Part shown: one piece after another, positions 5,303 through 6,837 of the stretch
How the letters are laid out: the number at the start of each line of letters is the position of its first letter
Position numbering within the stretch: position 1 is the stretch's first letter
Source of the DNA: an uncultured Planctomycetaceae bacterium
GTDB taxonomy: Bacteria > Planctomycetota > Planctomycetia > Pirellulales > Pirellulaceae
Assembly: GCA_937967755.1 (NCBI GenBank)
Contig: CALBTA010000049.1
Location: forward strand, 1 to 6,837
Length of the DNA stretch: 6,837 nucleotides
Direction of reading: 5' to 3'
Program-made: the position numbers and the translations under genes
The notes under the pieces: generated by a model
Told to the model about the DNA's origin: nothing
What the model saw: only the letters and a program-made list of their open reading frames with translations
Database searches by the model: none

Positions 5303-6837
5303 ATGGAAGCTAACGCCCACACCATCCGAAAGATTCTGCATTCTGGGGATCAATATTTGATTCCTTTCTTTCAGCGCAATTACAAGTGGTCGCGACAACA
5401 TTGGGAACGATTGCGTACCGACATTTGGGTGCTGGCCAATGAGGAAGTGCCGTCACACGCGACGGCGAATATCCACTTCTTGGGCCCGATGGTCTGCACA
5501 GCAATCCACACAGTTCCCGGCCAACCTCCCGCCTATCAATTGATCGATGGGCAACAACGCCTGACCACGTTGACCGTGTTGCTCGCGGCGCTGCGCGACG
5601 TGTCCCGCGAAAAGGGCGAAGAGAAACTTGCCAACAAAATTCACGATGATTGCCTGGTGCATCGCAATGAGGAAGACTTGCAGCGATACAAAGTTGTGCC
5701 GCGGATCGGCGACCGGGATGCGTTGATCGGTGTGATCGAGGGCGATGTGGCCGAAGAGTTTCGACGGTATAGCCTAGTGCAAGCATGGAAGTTCTTCCAG
5801 CAGCACATCCGCCGCTTCGTCGCTAAGGGAGATCCTGCCCAGCGGTTGCAACGCTTGTTTTCCGTCATCGCCGATCAGCTTTCGCTGGTGGTCATTACGC
5901 TCAACTCAGAGAACCCTTACGAGATTTTCGAGAGTTTAAACTCCACCGGGCTGCCGTTGGCCGAAGCCGATTTGATTCGCAACTACCTGTTCATGCAGAT
6001 TGACCTCGACAAGCAGCAGCAGTTTCACGACGCCCACTGGAAGCCCTACGAAAAGATGTTCGACCAGACCGCCGACTACCCGGCGGTCAATCCCACACTG
6101 TTCTATCGCAACTACCTGATGCGCGGCGGCAGTTATGCACGCGCGAAGACGACATTCCTGGAATTCAAACAGCAACACACCGACAGCGGGCTGACGCCGC
6201 AGCAGTGCGTCGACGATCTGCGGCGATACGCGAAATTTGAACTCTACCTACGCCGGCCGGCCACGCATCCTGACGCCGATATCGCTCGAAGTTTGGCGGA
6301 GATCGACTTGTTGGAGATTACCACAGCGCACCCTTTACTACTGAATCTGCTCCAGCGGCATGACCGAAGCGAGTTGAGCAGCCAGGCGCTGTTGAACTGC
6401 CTGGCCGACCTTTCCAGCTTCGTCTTGCGGCGATCGATCTGCGGCGAGTCGACGCGGGCGTATGGGCGTTGGTTTGTCGAAGCGATCAAGACGCTGCGCG
6501 ATGACCCGGTCGAGAACCTGCGCGGCTATTGGGCCAACCGGGGGTGGCCGGACGACGCGGCGTTCAGTTCGCGGCTGATCGAGTTTCCTGTCTATCGACG
6601 GGAGTCGAAGAAGTGCCGGCTGATGCTTGACCGCTTGGAATTTGCCGCCAACCCCAAGGAGTCGCCGGATGCAAGTCAGTTGACAATCGAACATGTCATG
6701 CCGCAGTCGGTCAGCGATTCGCCCAATGGGCACGCGTGGCAAAAGATGCTGGGGGATGATTGGCAGGAAGTTCATGACCGTTGGCTGCATACCATCGGCA
6801 ACCTTTCCCTGACGGGCTATAACTTGCCGCTGGGCAA
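5303..6837 (+). CDS. DUF262-DUF1524 protein (GmrSD/SspE-like), 3' end outside window
   Basis: The frame is open from the ATG at 5303 to the edge: 511 whole codons and no stop. The N-terminal DUF262 domain is clear, with I-P-F-F-Q-R-N-Y-K-W at 20-29, L-I-D-G-Q-Q-R-L-T-T-L at 80-90 (the DGQQR nucleotide motif) and E-I-F-E-S-L-N-S-T-G-L-P-L at 207-219. A helical middle follows. The C-terminal DUF1524 nuclease-type domain begins with T-I-E-H-V-M-P-Q-S at 461-469 (His464) and L-H-T-I-G-N-L-S-L at 495-503, with Asn507 near the edge. This domain order is that of fused GmrSD type IV restriction enzymes, which cut modified phage DNA, and of SspE, which acts with DNA phosphorothioation. Which DNA this one senses is unknown. 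The preceding in-frame stop is that of the sulfatase, so ATG 5303 is the only reasonable start. No clear ribosome binding site is seen. Base composition looks like its neighbours, so recent transfer is not evident. Confidence 0.93.
   Translation, partial: MEANAHTIRKILHSGDQYLIPFFQRNYKWSRQHWERLRTDIWVLANEEVPSHATANIHFLGPMVCTAIHTVPGQPPAYQLIDGQQRLTTLTVLLAALRDVSREKGEEKLANKIHDDCLVHRNEEDLQRYKVVPRIGDRDALIGVIEGDVAEEFRRYSLVQAWKFFQQHIRRFVAKGDPAQRLQRLFSVIADQLSLVVITLNSENPYEIFESLNSTGLPLAEADLIRNYLFMQIDLDKQQQFHDAHWKPYEKMFDQTADYPAVNPTLFYRNYLMRGGSYARAKTTFLEFKQQHTDSGLTPQQCVDDLRRYAKFELYLRRPATHPDADIARSLAEIDLLEITTAHPLLLNLLQRHDRSELSSQALLNCLADLSSFVLRRSICGESTRAYGRWFVEAIKTLRDDPVENLRGYWANRGWPDDAAFSSRLIEFPVYRRESKKCRLMLDRLEFAANPKESPDASQLTIEHVMPQSVSDSPNGHAWQKMLGDDWQEVHDRWLHTIGNLSLTGYNLPLG

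Overview
The window reads as a GC-rich bacterial chromosome segment, most likely from a planctomycete (Pirellulales-like). This is inferred from three things: an exported sulfatase next to an exported beta-propeller, a secreted protein of no recognised family, and a long intergenic stretch of GCGGC/GCCGC-type palindromes. No rRNA, tRNA, CRISPR array, transposase or integrase is visible.

Layout: positions 1 to about 790 hold no convincing gene. They contain a nested inverted-repeat cluster (94-297), a short AT-rich zone with two small palindromes (386-438) and a small hairpin (475-489). All six genes after that lie on the + strand. They are a secreted protein with an apparent internal duplication (792-1766), a short MgtC/SapB-family membrane protein (1786-2268), a DJ-1/PfpI-family protein (2261-2800), an exported beta-propeller protein with about six blades (2854-3825), an exported formylglycine sulfatase (3851-5275), and a DUF262-DUF1524 (GmrSD/SspE-like) protein that runs off the right edge (5303-6837).

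The genes are tightly packed, with gaps of 19, -8, 53, 25 and 27 bases. No terminator-like hairpin is visible between them, so one or two transcription units are plausible. A functional link is only suggestive. The secreted protein, propeller and sulfatase fit an extracytoplasmic theme, and the sulfatase fits sulfated-polysaccharide breakdown. MgtC and DJ-1 fit a membrane or stress role. The last gene is of a different kind: its domains match modification-dependent restriction enzymes and the SspE anti-phage effector, so it probably belongs to defence and may open a defence locus to the right of the window.

I do not see a clearly new multi-gene system. The points most worth a second look are the GmrSD/SspE-like gene at the edge, the inverted-repeat cluster, and the duplicated-domain secreted protein.
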